Source: Alistipes sp. (GTDB taxonomy: Bacteria; Bacteroidota; Bacteroidia; Bacteroidales; Rikenellaceae). Taken from it: a DNA stretch of 44,358 nt. Under the pieces are notes generated by a model. The model searched no databases and was not told where the DNA came from. It saw nothing but the letters and a program-made list of their open reading frames with translations. This document shows positions 33,757 through 42,547 of the stretch, piece by piece (the stretch's first letter is position 1; the number at the start of each line of letters is the position of its first letter). The translations under genes and the position numbers were made by a program. The stretch is taken from the NCBI GenBank assembly GCA_017481925.1, contig JAFUOK010000059.1, positions 1 to 44,358 on the forward strand, given 5' to 3'.

Positions 33757-34457
33757 TGGAACAGACCTTGAAAAAGATAATTATCGCCATCGACGGCTTC
33801 TCGTCGTGTGGCAAGAGCACATTTGCCAAGGCTATAGCAGCACGCCTGGGCTACATCTTCATCGACACGGGTGCGATGTATCGTGCCGTGACGCTCTGCG
33901 CTTTGGAGCAGGGTGCCATATCGGATGAGGCAGTAGATGTGGAGAGGGTGGTAAGCCTTCTTCCGCAGATTAACATCTCATTCCGCTTCAATGCGGAGCG
34001 AGGTGCCAGCGACGTATATGTCAATGGCGAGTGTGTCGAGCATAAGATCCGCACCATCGAGGTGAGCAACGCCGTGAGCCGCGTAAGCTCTATCGGTGCC
34101 GTACGCGAAAAACTGGTCGCTATGCAGCAGCAGATGGGCCGCGAGAAGGGGGTAGTGATGGATGGCCGCGATATTGGTACGGTCGTTTTCCCCGATGCCG
34201 AGCTCAAGATCTTTATGACTGCCGATGCCGAGGTGCGTGCCGAGCGTCGCTATGCCGAACTCAAGGCCAAGGGCGATGATGTAACGATGGCGGAGGTGCT
34301 GGAGAATGTCATTTCGCGCGACCAGGCCGATATGACCCGCGAGATCTCTCCCCTGCGTCAGGCCGAGGATGCCGTAGTACTCGATAATAGCCATATGAGC
34401 GTTGAGGAGCAGATGGCGTGGTTTATGGAGCGATACCAGAAGATTGTAAATGCGTAG
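33756..34457 (+). CDS. cmk: cytidylate kinase
   Basis: 233 residues. Phosphorylates CMP and dCMP. P-loop GFSSCGKST (14-22), FIDTGAMYRAVT, MDGRDIGTVVFPDAELKIFMTA and a lid with RRYAELKAKGDDV. Stop followed by ispH after 3 bases. Confidence 0.96.
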   Translation: MEQTLKKIIIAIDGFSSCGKSTFAKAIAARLGYIFIDTGAMYRAVTLCALEQGAISDEAVDVERVVSLLPQINISFRFNAERGASDVYVNGECVEHKIRTIEVSNAVSRVSSIGAVREKLVAMQQQMGREKGVVMDGRDIGTVVFPDAELKIFMTADAEVRAERRYAELKAKGDDVTMAEVLENVISRDQADMTREISPLRQAEDAVVLDNSHMSVEEQMAWFMERYQKIVNA

Positions 34458-34460
34458 CCT

Positions 34461-35327
34461 ATGTACGTTGAGATAGATAAGAATTCGGGATTCTGCTTTG
34501 GTGTGGTGCGAGCCATTTCGAAGGCCGAGGCAGCTCTGGGCGAGTTGGGTGGCGAGGTCTATTCGCTGGGCGATATTGTCCACAACCGTATGGAGGTGCA
34601 GCGCCTGGAGAGTCTGGGTCTGCGCACCGTCACACACGACGATATGGCAAGCCTTGCCGGTCGCGACCTCTTTATCCGTGCCCATGGAGAGCCTCCCACG
34701 ACATTCCGTCGTGCCGAGGAGCTGGGTATCCGCGTCATCGATGCTACGTGTCCCGTGGTGGCGCAGTTGCAGCGCAAGGTCGTGGCGGCACACGAGCAGA
34801 TGAAGGCTGTAGGCGGTCAGGTTGTGATTCTGGGCAAGCGAGGCCACGCCGAGGTTGTCGGCTTGGCGGGTCAGGTTGAGGAGCCTACCATCGTTGTGGA
34901 GCGTGAGGAGGATCTGCAGCAGATAGATTTCACGCGCCCTGTGTTCTTCCTCTCGCAGACTACGCAGAGTCTTGCTCTGTTCTGGTCGCTGGCCGAGCGC
35001 ATGAAGGAGCGCCTGCAGAGTGAGGATATGCTGACCGTGGATGATACGATCTGTCGCCGAGTGTCGAACAGAGAGAAGGCGTTGAGCGAGTTCGTGACGC
35101 GCTTCGATGTGGTTATCTTCGTGTGTGGCAAGAAGTCGAGCAATGGCCGTGTACTGTTCAACGTATGTCGCAAGAATAATGAACGTTGCTACAACATCGA
35201 GGAGGAGAGCGAGTTGCAGGCCGAGTGGTTTGACAATTGCCAGCGGGTAGGTATCTGCGGTGCGACATCCACCCCTGCGTGGTTGATGACTCGCGTGGCG
35301 GATGCTATCCGTGAGAGATTTATTTAG
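34461..35327 (+). CDS. ispH: 4-hydroxy-3-methylbut-2-enyl diphosphate reductase
   Basis: 288 residues. Last step of the MEP isoprenoid pathway, an iron-sulfur enzyme. Cluster cysteines are Cys12, Cys97 (IDATCP) and Cys198 (TICRRVSNRE). Substrate-pocket residues His41 and His75 (IRAHGEPP) are in place. cmk-ispH adjacency is common in Bacteroidota. Confidence 0.97.
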   Translation: MYVEIDKNSGFCFGVVRAISKAEAALGELGGEVYSLGDIVHNRMEVQRLESLGLRTVTHDDMASLAGRDLFIRAHGEPPTTFRRAEELGIRVIDATCPVVAQLQRKVVAAHEQMKAVGGQVVILGKRGHAEVVGLAGQVEEPTIVVEREEDLQQIDFTRPVFFLSQTTQSLALFWSLAERMKERLQSEDMLTVDDTICRRVSNREKALSEFVTRFDVVIFVCGKKSSNGRVLFNVCRKNNERCYNIEEESELQAEWFDNCQRVGICGATSTPAWLMTRVADAIRERFI

Positions 35328-35348
35328 ACAGAATAAAACATTGTGATT

Positions 35349-35798
35349 ATGAGATATTTGGTGCGTGCGGTGAAATATTTCGCTGCTTTTTGCGTTATCT
35401 ATTTAGCCGTTGTGTGGCTCAGCGTCAGCACGATGAATGGCTACGAGCAGAGTGTGTGGGACTATGTGTGGGCTACGCTGCAGACCACGCGCGGACAGCT
35501 GCTCGTTGTGGCCGTAGTGGTGTTGTCGGCGTTCTATCCCCGTTTTGGCTTTATCACACGCCGTGTGGAGTGGGATATGGAGGATGAGCGCGACCAGATC
35601 ATCGCTACGTTTGCTCTGGCTGGCTTCTCGTTGCGTGAGGAGGGTGATGGCCGCATGGTCTTTCGTGCCGACAATATGCTGGATCGTCTGGTGATGCTCT
35701 TCGAGGATGAGATCACGGTGGTGCAGTATGGTCAGTGGATAGATATTACAGGTATTCGTCGCGGTGTGGCAAAGGTTGTCTACCGTATGGGACGATAA
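35349..35798 (+). CDS. conserved hypothetical small membrane protein
   Basis: 149 residues from the ATG at 35349; a GTG two codons upstream is possible. Two membrane helices (about 8-28 and 49-66) and a soluble C-terminal part of ~75 residues (WDMEDERDQIIATFALAGF onward to ITGIRRGVAKVVY). No known domain recognised. It lies in the ispH to S41 protease stretch with short gaps, so it is expressed with them. Function unknown. Confidence 0.7.
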   Translation: MRYLVRAVKYFAAFCVIYLAVVWLSVSTMNGYEQSVWDYVWATLQTTRGQLLVVAVVVLSAFYPRFGFITRRVEWDMEDERDQIIATFALAGFSLREEGDGRMVFRADNMLDRLVMLFEDEITVVQYGQWIDITGIRRGVAKVVYRMGR

Positions 35799-35811
35799 AA
35801 CTTTTACTAAG

Positions 35812-37476
35812 ATGAAGAGTGTGAGAAGATATGGCCTCTGTGTGCTCGTTGTGGCGGTTGTCGCTACGGGCGTGTGGGCCACGCGTGATGACTTCGGTCT
35901 GGGCCGTAATATGGAGATTATGGTCAATATGATGCGCGAACTTGCGGCGCAGTATGTTGATGAGGTCTCGCCCGATGAACTGATGCAGGACGGTGCTATG
36001 GGTATGGTTCGCAACCTTGACCCATACACGGAGTATATGTCCGAGCAGGCAATGTCCGACTTTGAGTTTCAGGCTACGGGTAAGTATGGCGGCATAGGTG
36101 CTACGATTCGTATGAAGCGCGACAGCAGTGGCGTTGTCATCGCACAGCCTTACAAGGGCTCTCCCTCGGATAAGGCGGGCCTGAAAATTGGCGATAAGTT
36201 CGTTTCGATCGATGGCGAGGATGTCACTCGGGCTACTACTGATCAGGTCTCGTCGAAACTCAAGGGTACGCCCGGCACAAAGGTGCGCCTCGGCGTTAAA
36301 CGCCTGATGACGGGCAAGGTCGAGGAGATGGAGATTGAGCGCGAGCGCATCTCTATCTCGGGTATCCCCTATGCCGGTTATGTGGCCGATGGCATTGGCT
36401 ATATCCGCCACAACGACTTCTCGGACGGCTGCTACGACGATATGCGTGCCGAGATTGAGCGTCTGCGCTCTACGGGCGAGTTGAAGGGCCTTATCCTCGA
36501 CTACCGCGACAATGGCGGCGGTAGCGTTGCCGAGGCGGTGAAGATTCTCTCGATGTTCCTTCCCAAGGGCTCGGAGGTGGTCAAGATGCAGGGTCGCTCG
36601 GCCCGCTCGTCGCACACCTATTCTACCGAGTCAAATCCCGTATTGCCTGATCTTCCGCTCATTACGCTTATAAATGCTAACTCGGCATCGGCATCGGAGA
36701 TCGTCTGCGGTGCGTTGCAGGATATGGATCGTGCCGTGCTGATGGGTCAGCGCTCGTATGGCAAGGGTCTGGTGCAGAATGTGGTGCCGTTGGGTTATGA
36801 TGCCTACCTTAAACTCACTACGGCCAAGTATTATATCCCCTCGGGACGTTGCGTGCAGAGGGTGAACTATCAGGGCTCGGGCCGTGACGAGGATGTGCCC
36901 GATTCGCTTATCAGCGAGTTCCGCACCCGCAATGGCCGTAAGGTCTACGATGGTAAGGGACTGATGCCCGACGTGAAGTTGGATCCTGAGTATATCTCGA
37001 CCTTTGCCGTTGTGCTCTATAATATGGGTTATATCGAGGACTTCCTCGACGAGTATATGCGCCGCAACCCCTCGCTCAAGGTCGATAACAAGACCTTCTC
37101 TATCACGGATAAGGATTACGAGGACTTCATCAAGTTTATGGAGGACAAGGATGTGCCCTACCAGTCGCAGACCCGTCTGGCGCTGGAGATGTTGCAGCGC
37201 ACATCGAAGCAGGAGCGTTATGACGATGATTTTGCCGAGGAGTTGAAGCAGATCGAGTCTAAACTCAAGGATCAGAAGCTGGACAACCTGCATAACTACC
37301 GTGCCGAGATCGAGAACCTGATCAATGCCGATGTGGTCTTGCGCCACAACTACCAGCAGGGCGTTGTGGAGTATAACGTCGCACGCGACAGTATGGTGAT
37401 GAAGGCTGTCAAACTGCTGGGCGATCAGGAGCGCTATGCCAAGATCTTGCAAGAGCAGGATACAGAGAAGAATTAG
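35812..37476 (+). CDS. S41 C-terminal processing peptidase
   Basis: 554 residues from the ATG at 35812. An N-terminal hydrophobic segment exports it to the periplasm. A PDZ domain (about 85-165; YGGIGATIR and KAGLKIGDKFVSIDG) precedes the S41 protease core: DYRDNGGGS, then NSASASEIVCGAL with Ser293 and GQRSYGKG with Lys318, the Ser-Lys dyad. The C-terminal ~170 residues are helical and specific to the Bacteroidota type. It trims periplasmic proteins; targets unknown. Followed by a histidine kinase after 12 bases. Confidence 0.94.
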   Translation: MKSVRRYGLCVLVVAVVATGVWATRDDFGLGRNMEIMVNMMRELAAQYVDEVSPDELMQDGAMGMVRNLDPYTEYMSEQAMSDFEFQATGKYGGIGATIRMKRDSSGVVIAQPYKGSPSDKAGLKIGDKFVSIDGEDVTRATTDQVSSKLKGTPGTKVRLGVKRLMTGKVEEMEIERERISISGIPYAGYVADGIGYIRHNDFSDGCYDDMRAEIERLRSTGELKGLILDYRDNGGGSVAEAVKILSMFLPKGSEVVKMQGRSARSSHTYSTESNPVLPDLPLITLINANSASASEIVCGALQDMDRAVLMGQRSYGKGLVQNVVPLGYDAYLKLTTAKYYIPSGRCVQRVNYQGSGRDEDVPDSLISEFRTRNGRKVYDGKGLMPDVKLDPEYISTFAVVLYNMGYIEDFLDEYMRRNPSLKVDNKTFSITDKDYEDFIKFMEDKDVPYQSQTRLALEMLQRTSKQERYDDDFAEELKQIESKLKDQKLDNLHNYRAEIENLINADVVLRHNYQQGVVEYNVARDSMVMKAVKLLGDQERYAKILQEQDTEKN

Positions 37477-37488
37477 TCGTTTGGAGAG

Positions 37489-38664
37489 ATGAAATTTTCG
37501 GGTCTTAAAATATCGTTCCGTAGCCGCATCGTGGTCATCGCCATCGGTGTGGTTCTGGCTGCTTTGTCGCTGGTTTATACCTATAAACTTGCCGACATCC
37601 TGCGCCAGAAGGAGCAGAACGATGTGAACCTGTGGGTGGCGGCTATGGAGCGTGTGAGCCGCGAGGCCTTCGGCAACTATCTGGTTGATCCGCTCATCTC
37701 GCATATCGTCAGCACGCACAACAACATCCCCTTCATCATCACGGACGAGAACCTGGAACTTGTGATGAGCAACCGTATCGACGAGGGTATATTGGACGAC
37801 CCCGAACGTTTCCGCCATAAACTCAACGAGTTGACCGAGGAGAATACCCCCCGCACGGTGCGACTTATGTGGCCGAGCAACCGTAGCCATATTATTTTCT
37901 ATGGGCGGTCGGACCTGCTGACGGCACTCTATTACTTCCCCTATGTGCAGTGGTTGATTATCTTCATCTTTTTGATTTTCACCTACATCGCTCTGCAATC
38001 CACCAAGCAGGACGAGCAGAACCGTGTGTGGATCGGCCTTGCGAAGGAGACGGCGCATCAGCTGGGTACGCCCATATCGTCACTTCTGGGCTGGACCGAG
38101 GTGCTGCGCTCGATGGAGGTCGATTCGGCAGCTGTCGATGAGATGAACAAGGATTTGCAGCATCTGATGAAGATTGTCGATCGCTTCTCGAAGATCGGTT
38201 CGGAGACCGTGCTCACGCCCAACAGCGTGAATGAGGTTGTGGGTGAGACGGTGATGTATTTCCGTAAGCGTGTGCCACGCAACGTGACACTCTCGTATAA
38301 TGGCCTGGCTATGGCACCCGTGAAGGCGAATCTGAACGTAGCTTTGTTTGAGTGGGTTGTGGAGAACCTGATGAAAAATTCGCTCGATGCTATGCAGGGT
38401 CAGGGGGAGTTGGAGGTGCGCCTCTCGTCGAACGAGAAGTCGGTCTTCATCGACGTCTGCGACACGGGTAAGGGTATTGCCAAGAGTAACTGGAAGCGCA
38501 TCTTCGAACCCGGCTTCACTACCAAGACACGTGGCTGGGGTCTGGGCCTCTCGCTTGCGCGCCGTATCGTGGAGGATTATCACCATGGAAAGATCGCCGT
38601 CGCCAAGAGTGAGGTGGGTCGCGGCACCACTTTCCGTATAACGCTTAAACGTATTTTCGAGTAA
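37489..38664 (+). CDS. sensor histidine kinase
   Basis: 391 residues. Two membrane helices (about 12-33 and 154-170) enclose a periplasmic sensor domain of ~120 residues. The phosphate-accepting His190 lies in AKETAHQLGTPISSLLGW. The ATPase domain has ENLMKNSLDAM (N box, 292-302), DTGKGI (325-330) and GWGLGLSLARRI (349-360). No response-regulator gene is next to it, so the partner is elsewhere. Its stop overlaps the DUF4271 start by one base. Confidence 0.93.
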   Translation: MKFSGLKISFRSRIVVIAIGVVLAALSLVYTYKLADILRQKEQNDVNLWVAAMERVSREAFGNYLVDPLISHIVSTHNNIPFIITDENLELVMSNRIDEGILDDPERFRHKLNELTEENTPRTVRLMWPSNRSHIIFYGRSDLLTALYYFPYVQWLIIFIFLIFTYIALQSTKQDEQNRVWIGLAKETAHQLGTPISSLLGWTEVLRSMEVDSAAVDEMNKDLQHLMKIVDRFSKIGSETVLTPNSVNEVVGETVMYFRKRVPRNVTLSYNGLAMAPVKANLNVALFEWVVENLMKNSLDAMQGQGELEVRLSSNEKSVFIDVCDTGKGIAKSNWKRIFEPGFTTKTRGWGLGLSLARRIVEDYHHGKIAVAKSEVGRGTTFRITLKRIFE

Positions 38665-39647
38665 TGGCCATAGATTCACTCCGCCCATCGGGTATTGACA
38701 CCCTCTCCGAGCGTGCGCTTCGTCGTCTGACGGATCGCTGGACGGGTGAGTTGTATTCGGCTGATTCGGTTGAGGCCATATCTCACAATGAGGCCGCCAC
38801 GAGCGATACGTTTAACTCTATCGTTGAGCGTTGGCAGCGTGCGCGCGAGCTCTACCACGACGCCTCGGTGGAGGATGTGATGGGTGCAGGCAGTTCGTTG
38901 GCCGAGGGCGTTGTGCCGGCCGATATGGCAGCGCAGAGCGATATTATGGCCGAGCAGATGATGCACTCTACGACGTGGTGGAATCCTGCAGCGTGGGGTG
39001 CCGAGCAGTATAATCTGCTGATTGCGGTACTCTTTGTTTACTATATATTTTGTCTTTATCGTTATTTCGACGATGTAGTGGCTCTCTTCTCGTCGGCTTT
39101 CCGCCACGAGGTGGTTCCGTCGGGACGTGCTGCCGAGCGTCGTCGCAGCGATATTTTCTATGGTTCGCTGGGTAAACTCTTTATGCTGGGCACGTGTCTG
39201 GTGGGAGTTATTGTGGCGGGCAGTGTGGTGCGCTTCGGCGGAGGCTTACCAGGGGAGGTTGTGTTCTATGCTCCGTTTGCGGGAGTGGCTCTATTCCTGA
39301 TAGTTGTCATCGCGCAAAACCTGCTGCTCGGCATGGTGGGTGTCGTCACCCGCTCGATGGGCGAGGTGGCATCGTTGCTTCGCATTCGGTTGGTTTATTT
39401 CGTTTTGGCAACGCTTCTGGCGGCGCCATTGATGATGATAGCTACCGTGGTTCAGACCCAATCGTCCAATCTTTGGTTCGAAGTGGGTTGCGTGGCCGTC
39501 GGTGTAGCCGTTATTTTGTTTGTGAGAGAGAGTATTGGATTCTTTATTTCCAAAAAAGTTTCGATTTTGCATTGGATTTTGTACCTTTGCACCGTCGAAA
39601 TTTTGCCGTTAAGTCTCCTGTGGCAGGCGGCGAAAAGCTTGAGGTAG
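38664..39647 (+). CDS. DUF4271 membrane protein
   Basis: 327 residues. A soluble N-terminal part of ~110 residues is followed by six or seven membrane helices, ending with FFISKKVSILHWILYLCTVEILPLSLLW, the hallmark of DUF4271. In Bacteroidota this family sits just before hemD, as here. Function not known. A -7-like box, TACCTTTG (39582-39589), inside its 3' end could give an extra promoter for hemD. Confidence 0.85.
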   Translation: MAIDSLRPSGIDTLSERALRRLTDRWTGELYSADSVEAISHNEAATSDTFNSIVERWQRARELYHDASVEDVMGAGSSLAEGVVPADMAAQSDIMAEQMMHSTTWWNPAAWGAEQYNLLIAVLFVYYIFCLYRYFDDVVALFSSAFRHEVVPSGRAAERRRSDIFYGSLGKLFMLGTCLVGVIVAGSVVRFGGGLPGEVVFYAPFAGVALFLIVVIAQNLLLGMVGVVTRSMGEVASLLRIRLVYFVLATLLAAPLMMIATVVQTQSSNLWFEVGCVAVGVAVILFVRESIGFFISKKVSILHWILYLCTVEILPLSLLWQAAKSLR

Positions 39648-39659
39648 TAATATAATAAA

Positions 39660-40529
39660 ATGTTAATGGTTAAGAAAGTTTTGATTTCACAGCCGCGTCC
39701 TGCGGTGTTGGAAAAGTCACCTTTTTACGAAGTATCGACAAAGCATAAAGTCGAGGTTGATTATAAACCCCTGATTCGCGTTGTGGGCGTTACGTTGAAG
39801 GAGTTCCGCTCGCAGCGTATCGAGATCCTTGATCATACAGCCGTAATTTTTACATCTCGTACTACGGTAGATAGTTTCTTCAAGATTTGTGAGGAGGCGC
39901 GCATCACCGTTCCCGAGACTATGAAATACATCTGTAATACGGAGGCCGTAGCACTCTACCTACAGAAGTATATCGTCTATCGCAAGCGTAAGATTTCGTT
40001 TGCCGACGGCACATTTACTAACCTCTTGGAGCTGATCATCAAGCATAAGAGCGAGCGTTTCCTATTGGCACTGAGCGAACCGCATAAGCCCGAATTGCCC
40101 GAGACGCTGGAGAAGCTGAAGATGAATTTCGACCCCGTGATCCTGGCGCGTACCGTTGCTGCCGATATGGAGGATCTCAGGCCTGCGGAGTATGACGTGA
40201 TGGCACTCTACTCGCCCTCTGACGTGAAGAGCGTCGTGGAGCACTTCTCGGTGGATGAACTGCCCGTGGTGGCTACCTTCGGTGAGGCTACGCTGCGTGT
40301 AGCGCTGGAGGCTGGTATGAAGGTCAAGGCGTCGGCACCTACGCCCGAGGCCCCCTCTATGGCCAAGGCTCTGGATCTCTACATCACCAAGATCAAGAAG
40401 GGTGAGGATGTTCAGGAGGTGGAGATTCGCACCGACGATGCCAAGGAGGAGTTCATCCGCACGCAGCAGAATAAGTTGGCCAAGAAGAGCCGCACCCGTA
40501 ACACCACTACCTCTACGGAGAAGAAATAA
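39660..40529 (+). CDS. hemD: uroporphyrinogen-III synthase-like protein
   Basis: 289 residues; ATG at 39660, with another at 39666. Two-lobed fold typical of HemD: ISQPRP, HTAVIFTSRTTVDSFF (58-73), YICNTEAVALYL, and in the second lobe YDVMALYSPSDVKSVVEHF and VVATFGEATLRVALEAGM. HemD closes the tetrapyrrole ring. The C-terminal ~50 residues form a basic, low-complexity tail (KKSRTRNTTTSTEKK) not needed for the fold. Bacteroidota often keep this gene even without a full haem pathway, so its true activity is uncertain. Confidence 0.85.
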   Translation: MLMVKKVLISQPRPAVLEKSPFYEVSTKHKVEVDYKPLIRVVGVTLKEFRSQRIEILDHTAVIFTSRTTVDSFFKICEEARITVPETMKYICNTEAVALYLQKYIVYRKRKISFADGTFTNLLELIIKHKSERFLLALSEPHKPELPETLEKLKMNFDPVILARTVAADMEDLRPAEYDVMALYSPSDVKSVVEHFSVDELPVVATFGEATLRVALEAGMKVKASAPTPEAPSMAKALDLYITKIKKGEDVQEVEIRTDDAKEEFIRTQQNKLAKKSRTRNTTTSTEKK

Positions 40530-40536
40530 GATAACT

Positions 40537-41013
40537 ATGCCCGATTATACCCTCCCACGCGCCGAACGCTTGCGTTCGCTTAAGGCCATACGTCGTATGT
40601 TCGACGAGGGACATTCGGGCTTTGTCTATCCTTTTCGCTATGTGAGCCTTGTCGAGAGGGCAGATGCGAAGAGGGCAGATGCGAAGAGGGCAGATGCAGA
40701 GAGGGCAGATGCAGAGAGTCCAGATGTGGAGATGACGGCTGCTGTGGAGACGATCGATGCGGAGTCGCGTCGTGTGGAGGTGATGTTCTCGGTACCCAAG
40801 AAGTTTCACAAGCGAGCCAACCGCCGCAACCTGTTGAAGCGTCGTGCGCGCGAGGCCTACCGTCTGCATCGTGAGCCACTGCGTGAGCGCCTGCAGCAGC
40901 AGGGTGCAACACTTCGCGTGGCGCTGATATATTCGACCAAGGAGTGTCACACCTATAAAACCATCAGCTATGCCGTGCAACGAATCCTGGAGCAGATTTC
41001 TCAGCGTCTGTAA
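40537..41013 (+). CDS. rnpA: ribonuclease P protein component with repeat insertion
   Basis: 158 residues from the ATG at 40537. RnpA helps RNase P RNA bind pre-tRNA. The core is present: N-terminal [48 protein letters not shown] with the RNR motif, and the ALIYST strand. Between the first and second strands there is an insert of ~35 residues, mostly [10 protein letters not shown] repeats encoded by a 15-bp minisatellite. The gene is larger than usual (~115-130 residues) because of it. yidD starts inside its 3' end (44-base overlap). Confidence 0.94.
   Translation: MPDYTLPRAERLRSLKAIRRMFDEGHSGFVYPFRYVSLVERADAKRADAKRADAERADAESPDVEMTAAVETIDAESRRVEVMFSVPKKFHKRANRRNLLKRRAREAYRLHREPLRERLQQQGATLRVALIYSTKECHTYKTISYAVQRILEQISQRL
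40655..40729 (+). repeat. 15-bp minisatellite in rnpA
   Basis: Five units of AGAGGGCAGATGCRR: four near identical (40655-40714) and one degenerate (40715-40729). Unit length is a multiple of three, so copy changes keep the frame. It encodes (E/K)RADA repeats. Confidence 0.9.
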
Positions 41014-41230
41014 GCGCGTGAGTGCGTGGCCACTTCTGGCTCTGGTCAAATTTTATCAATACTGCATATCTCCCTACACGCCACCCGCGTGCCGTTTTAC
41101 CCCCACCTGTTCGCAGTATGCTGTCGAGGCACTGCGCAAGTATGGTCCGCTGAAGGGTAGCTGGCTTACGCTCAAACGTCTTTCGCGTTGTCATCCGTGG
41201 GGTGGGAGTGGTTATGATCCTGTCCCATAG
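40970..41230 (+). CDS. yidD: membrane protein insertion efficiency factor YidD
   Basis: 86 residues from the ATG at 40970, inside rnpA; later start codons are possible. Family signature is full: [19 protein letters not shown], then [16 protein letters not shown], and [19 protein letters not shown] ending DPVP. YidD helps YidC insert membrane proteins. The rnpA-yidD pair is the usual bacterial order, without rpmH here. The stop is followed after one base by palindrome copy 6. Confidence 0.93.
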   Translation: MPCNESWSRFLSVCKRVSAWPLLALVKFYQYCISPYTPPACRFTPTCSQYAVEALRKYGPLKGSWLTLKRLSRCHPWGGSGYDPVP

Positions 41231-41231
41231 G

Positions 41232-41354
41232 CGAAGTGACTATAAAGGCGAATTTCGGCGTTATGCTTGCGTTCGAAATGCTCATTTACGCCTCAGTAAA
41301 CTCCGCTTTCTCACGCTTCGCAAGCCTTGAACTTCATCCTTTATAGTCACTTCG
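41232..41354 (+). repeat. 3'-end palindrome, copy 6 (after yidD)
   Basis: Outer arms CGAAGTGACTATAAAG and CTTTATAGTCACTTCG are a perfect 16-bp inverted repeat. Inner stem GCTTGCG/CGCAAGC; central hairpin TTTAC-gcctca-GTAAA with GCTCA and CTCCGC flanks. TATAAAGGCGAATTT from the left arm recurs as a direct repeat at 41367-41381. The element lies between yidD and the terminator at 41399. Confidence 0.85.
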
Positions 41355-41398
41355 TGGAGAACGAGGTATAAAGGCGAATTTTTGTCTTATATTTGACT

Positions 41399-41432
41399 AA
41401 AAAAGGCTGCTATCGTTTAGCAGCCTTTTTTC
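41399..41432. terminator. bidirectional terminator between yidD and asnA
   Basis: AAAAAAGGCTGCT-atcgtt-TAGCAGCCTTTTTT, perfect stem with A-run and T-run. It would end both the 33-41 kb operon and asnA. Confidence 0.85.
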
Positions 41433-42472
41433 TATATCAGTGGCATTCCAGCCTCCTTGCACACCTTGCGCATCTCCTCGGGCCAGATGCTCGACTGTGT
41501 TTCGCCCACGTGTGCCTTATGCAACAGAATCATACACAGGCGGCTCTGTCCGATACCTCCGCCGATAGATTGCGGCAGCGACCCCTCGATCAGGCGGCGG
41601 TGGAAGTAGAGCTGCTTGCGCTCATCTTTGCCGCTCTCATGTAGCTGTCTTTCGAGTGCCTCACGATTTACGCGGATACCCATCGACGAGAGCTCTATCG
41701 CACGCTCCAATATGGGGTACCACACCAGCAGGTCGCCATTCAGACCCTCCAGACCGGTCCTCGCATCCACGGTCGAGTAGTCATCGTAGTCGGGGGCACG
41801 GCGGTCGTGCTGCTCGCCATTGCTCAGGGTGCAGCCTATACCTATAATAAATACAGCGCCATACTCCTTGCAGATGGCATCCTCGCGCTCCTTGGCCGAG
41901 AGTGTGGGGTAGCGTCGGAGCAACTCCTCGGCGTGGATGAATGTGATCTGCTCGGGCAGGAAGGGGCGTATCTGCGGGTAGGTCTCGCAGATGTGATACT
42001 CGGTGCGCAGTATGGCGCCATATATGCGCTCGACGATGCGCTTGAGATACTCCACCGTGCGCTCACCTTCGGGCATCACACGCTCCCAGTCCCACTGATC
42101 GACATATAATGAGTGCAGGTTGTCCAGCTCCTCGTCGGCACGGATGGCGTTCATATCGGTGATGATGCCGTAGCCACTCTCGACGTTGTACTCGGCCAGC
42201 GTCACACGCTTCCACTTGGCCAGCGAGTGTACCACCTCGGCCTCCGCCTCCGCCATATCCTTGATAGGGAAGGTTACGGGGCGCTCCTGGCCACTCAGGT
42301 CGTCATTCATACCCAGACCCTTCAATACAAACAGCGGTGCTGTCACACGGCGCAGACGCAGCTCGGTAGATATATTGCTCAGGAAGAAGTCCTTGATCTG
42401 CTTGATGGCTATCTCGGTCTGCTGAAGGCTCAGGGCGGCCTCATAGTTGCGAGGGATAAAAAGTTGGCTCAT
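41432..42472 (-). CDS. asnA: aspartate-ammonia ligase
   Basis: 346 residues, normal for AsnA. Makes asparagine from aspartate and ammonia with ATP. The sequence carries the family blocks VTAPLFVLKGLGMNDDLSG, ERPVTFPIKDM, VHSLAKWKR, YGIITDMNAIRADEELDN, LHSLYVDQWDWERVM, and GGGIGQSRLCMILLHKAHVGE near the end. Monocistronic; the promoter is not clear in the ~20 bases before the ATG. Confidence 0.97.
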   Translation of the reverse strand: MSQLFIPRNYEAALSLQQTEIAIKQIKDFFLSNISTELRLRRVTAPLFVLKGLGMNDDLSGQERPVTFPIKDMAEAEAEVVHSLAKWKRVTLAEYNVESGYGIITDMNAIRADEELDNLHSLYVDQWDWERVMPEGERTVEYLKRIVERIYGAILRTEYHICETYPQIRPFLPEQITFIHAEELLRRYPTLSAKEREDAICKEYGAVFIIGIGCTLSNGEQHDRRAPDYDDYSTVDARTGLEGLNGDLLVWYPILERAIELSSMGIRVNREALERQLHESGKDERKQLYFHRRLIEGSLPQSIGGGIGQSRLCMILLHKAHVGETQSSIWPEEMRKVCKEAGMPLI

Positions 42473-42493
42473 AGTAGCGAGAATTGTATTAAT

Positions 42494-42527
42494 AAAAAAA
42501 GCCTTCCAAATATTTTGGAAGGCCTTT
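42494..42527 (-). terminator. orphan minus-strand terminator
   Basis: GCCTTCCAAA-tat-TTTGGAAGGC; on the minus strand it runs into GC then seven T residues. No minus-strand gene lies to its right. It fits the terminator of a tRNA whose body was split off by the integrated element. Confidence 0.7.
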
Positions 42528-42547
42528 GTGAGCCTCTTCGGCCCTTT

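Noticed and set aside
40655-40729. A CRISPR-like array
   Set aside because: The units are 15 bp, directly adjacent without spacers and in frame inside rnpA.
41388-41395. A promoter (TATATTTG) before the yidD/asnA terminator
   Set aside because: No -33 box, and the only thing downstream is a terminator, so no transcript of use would result.
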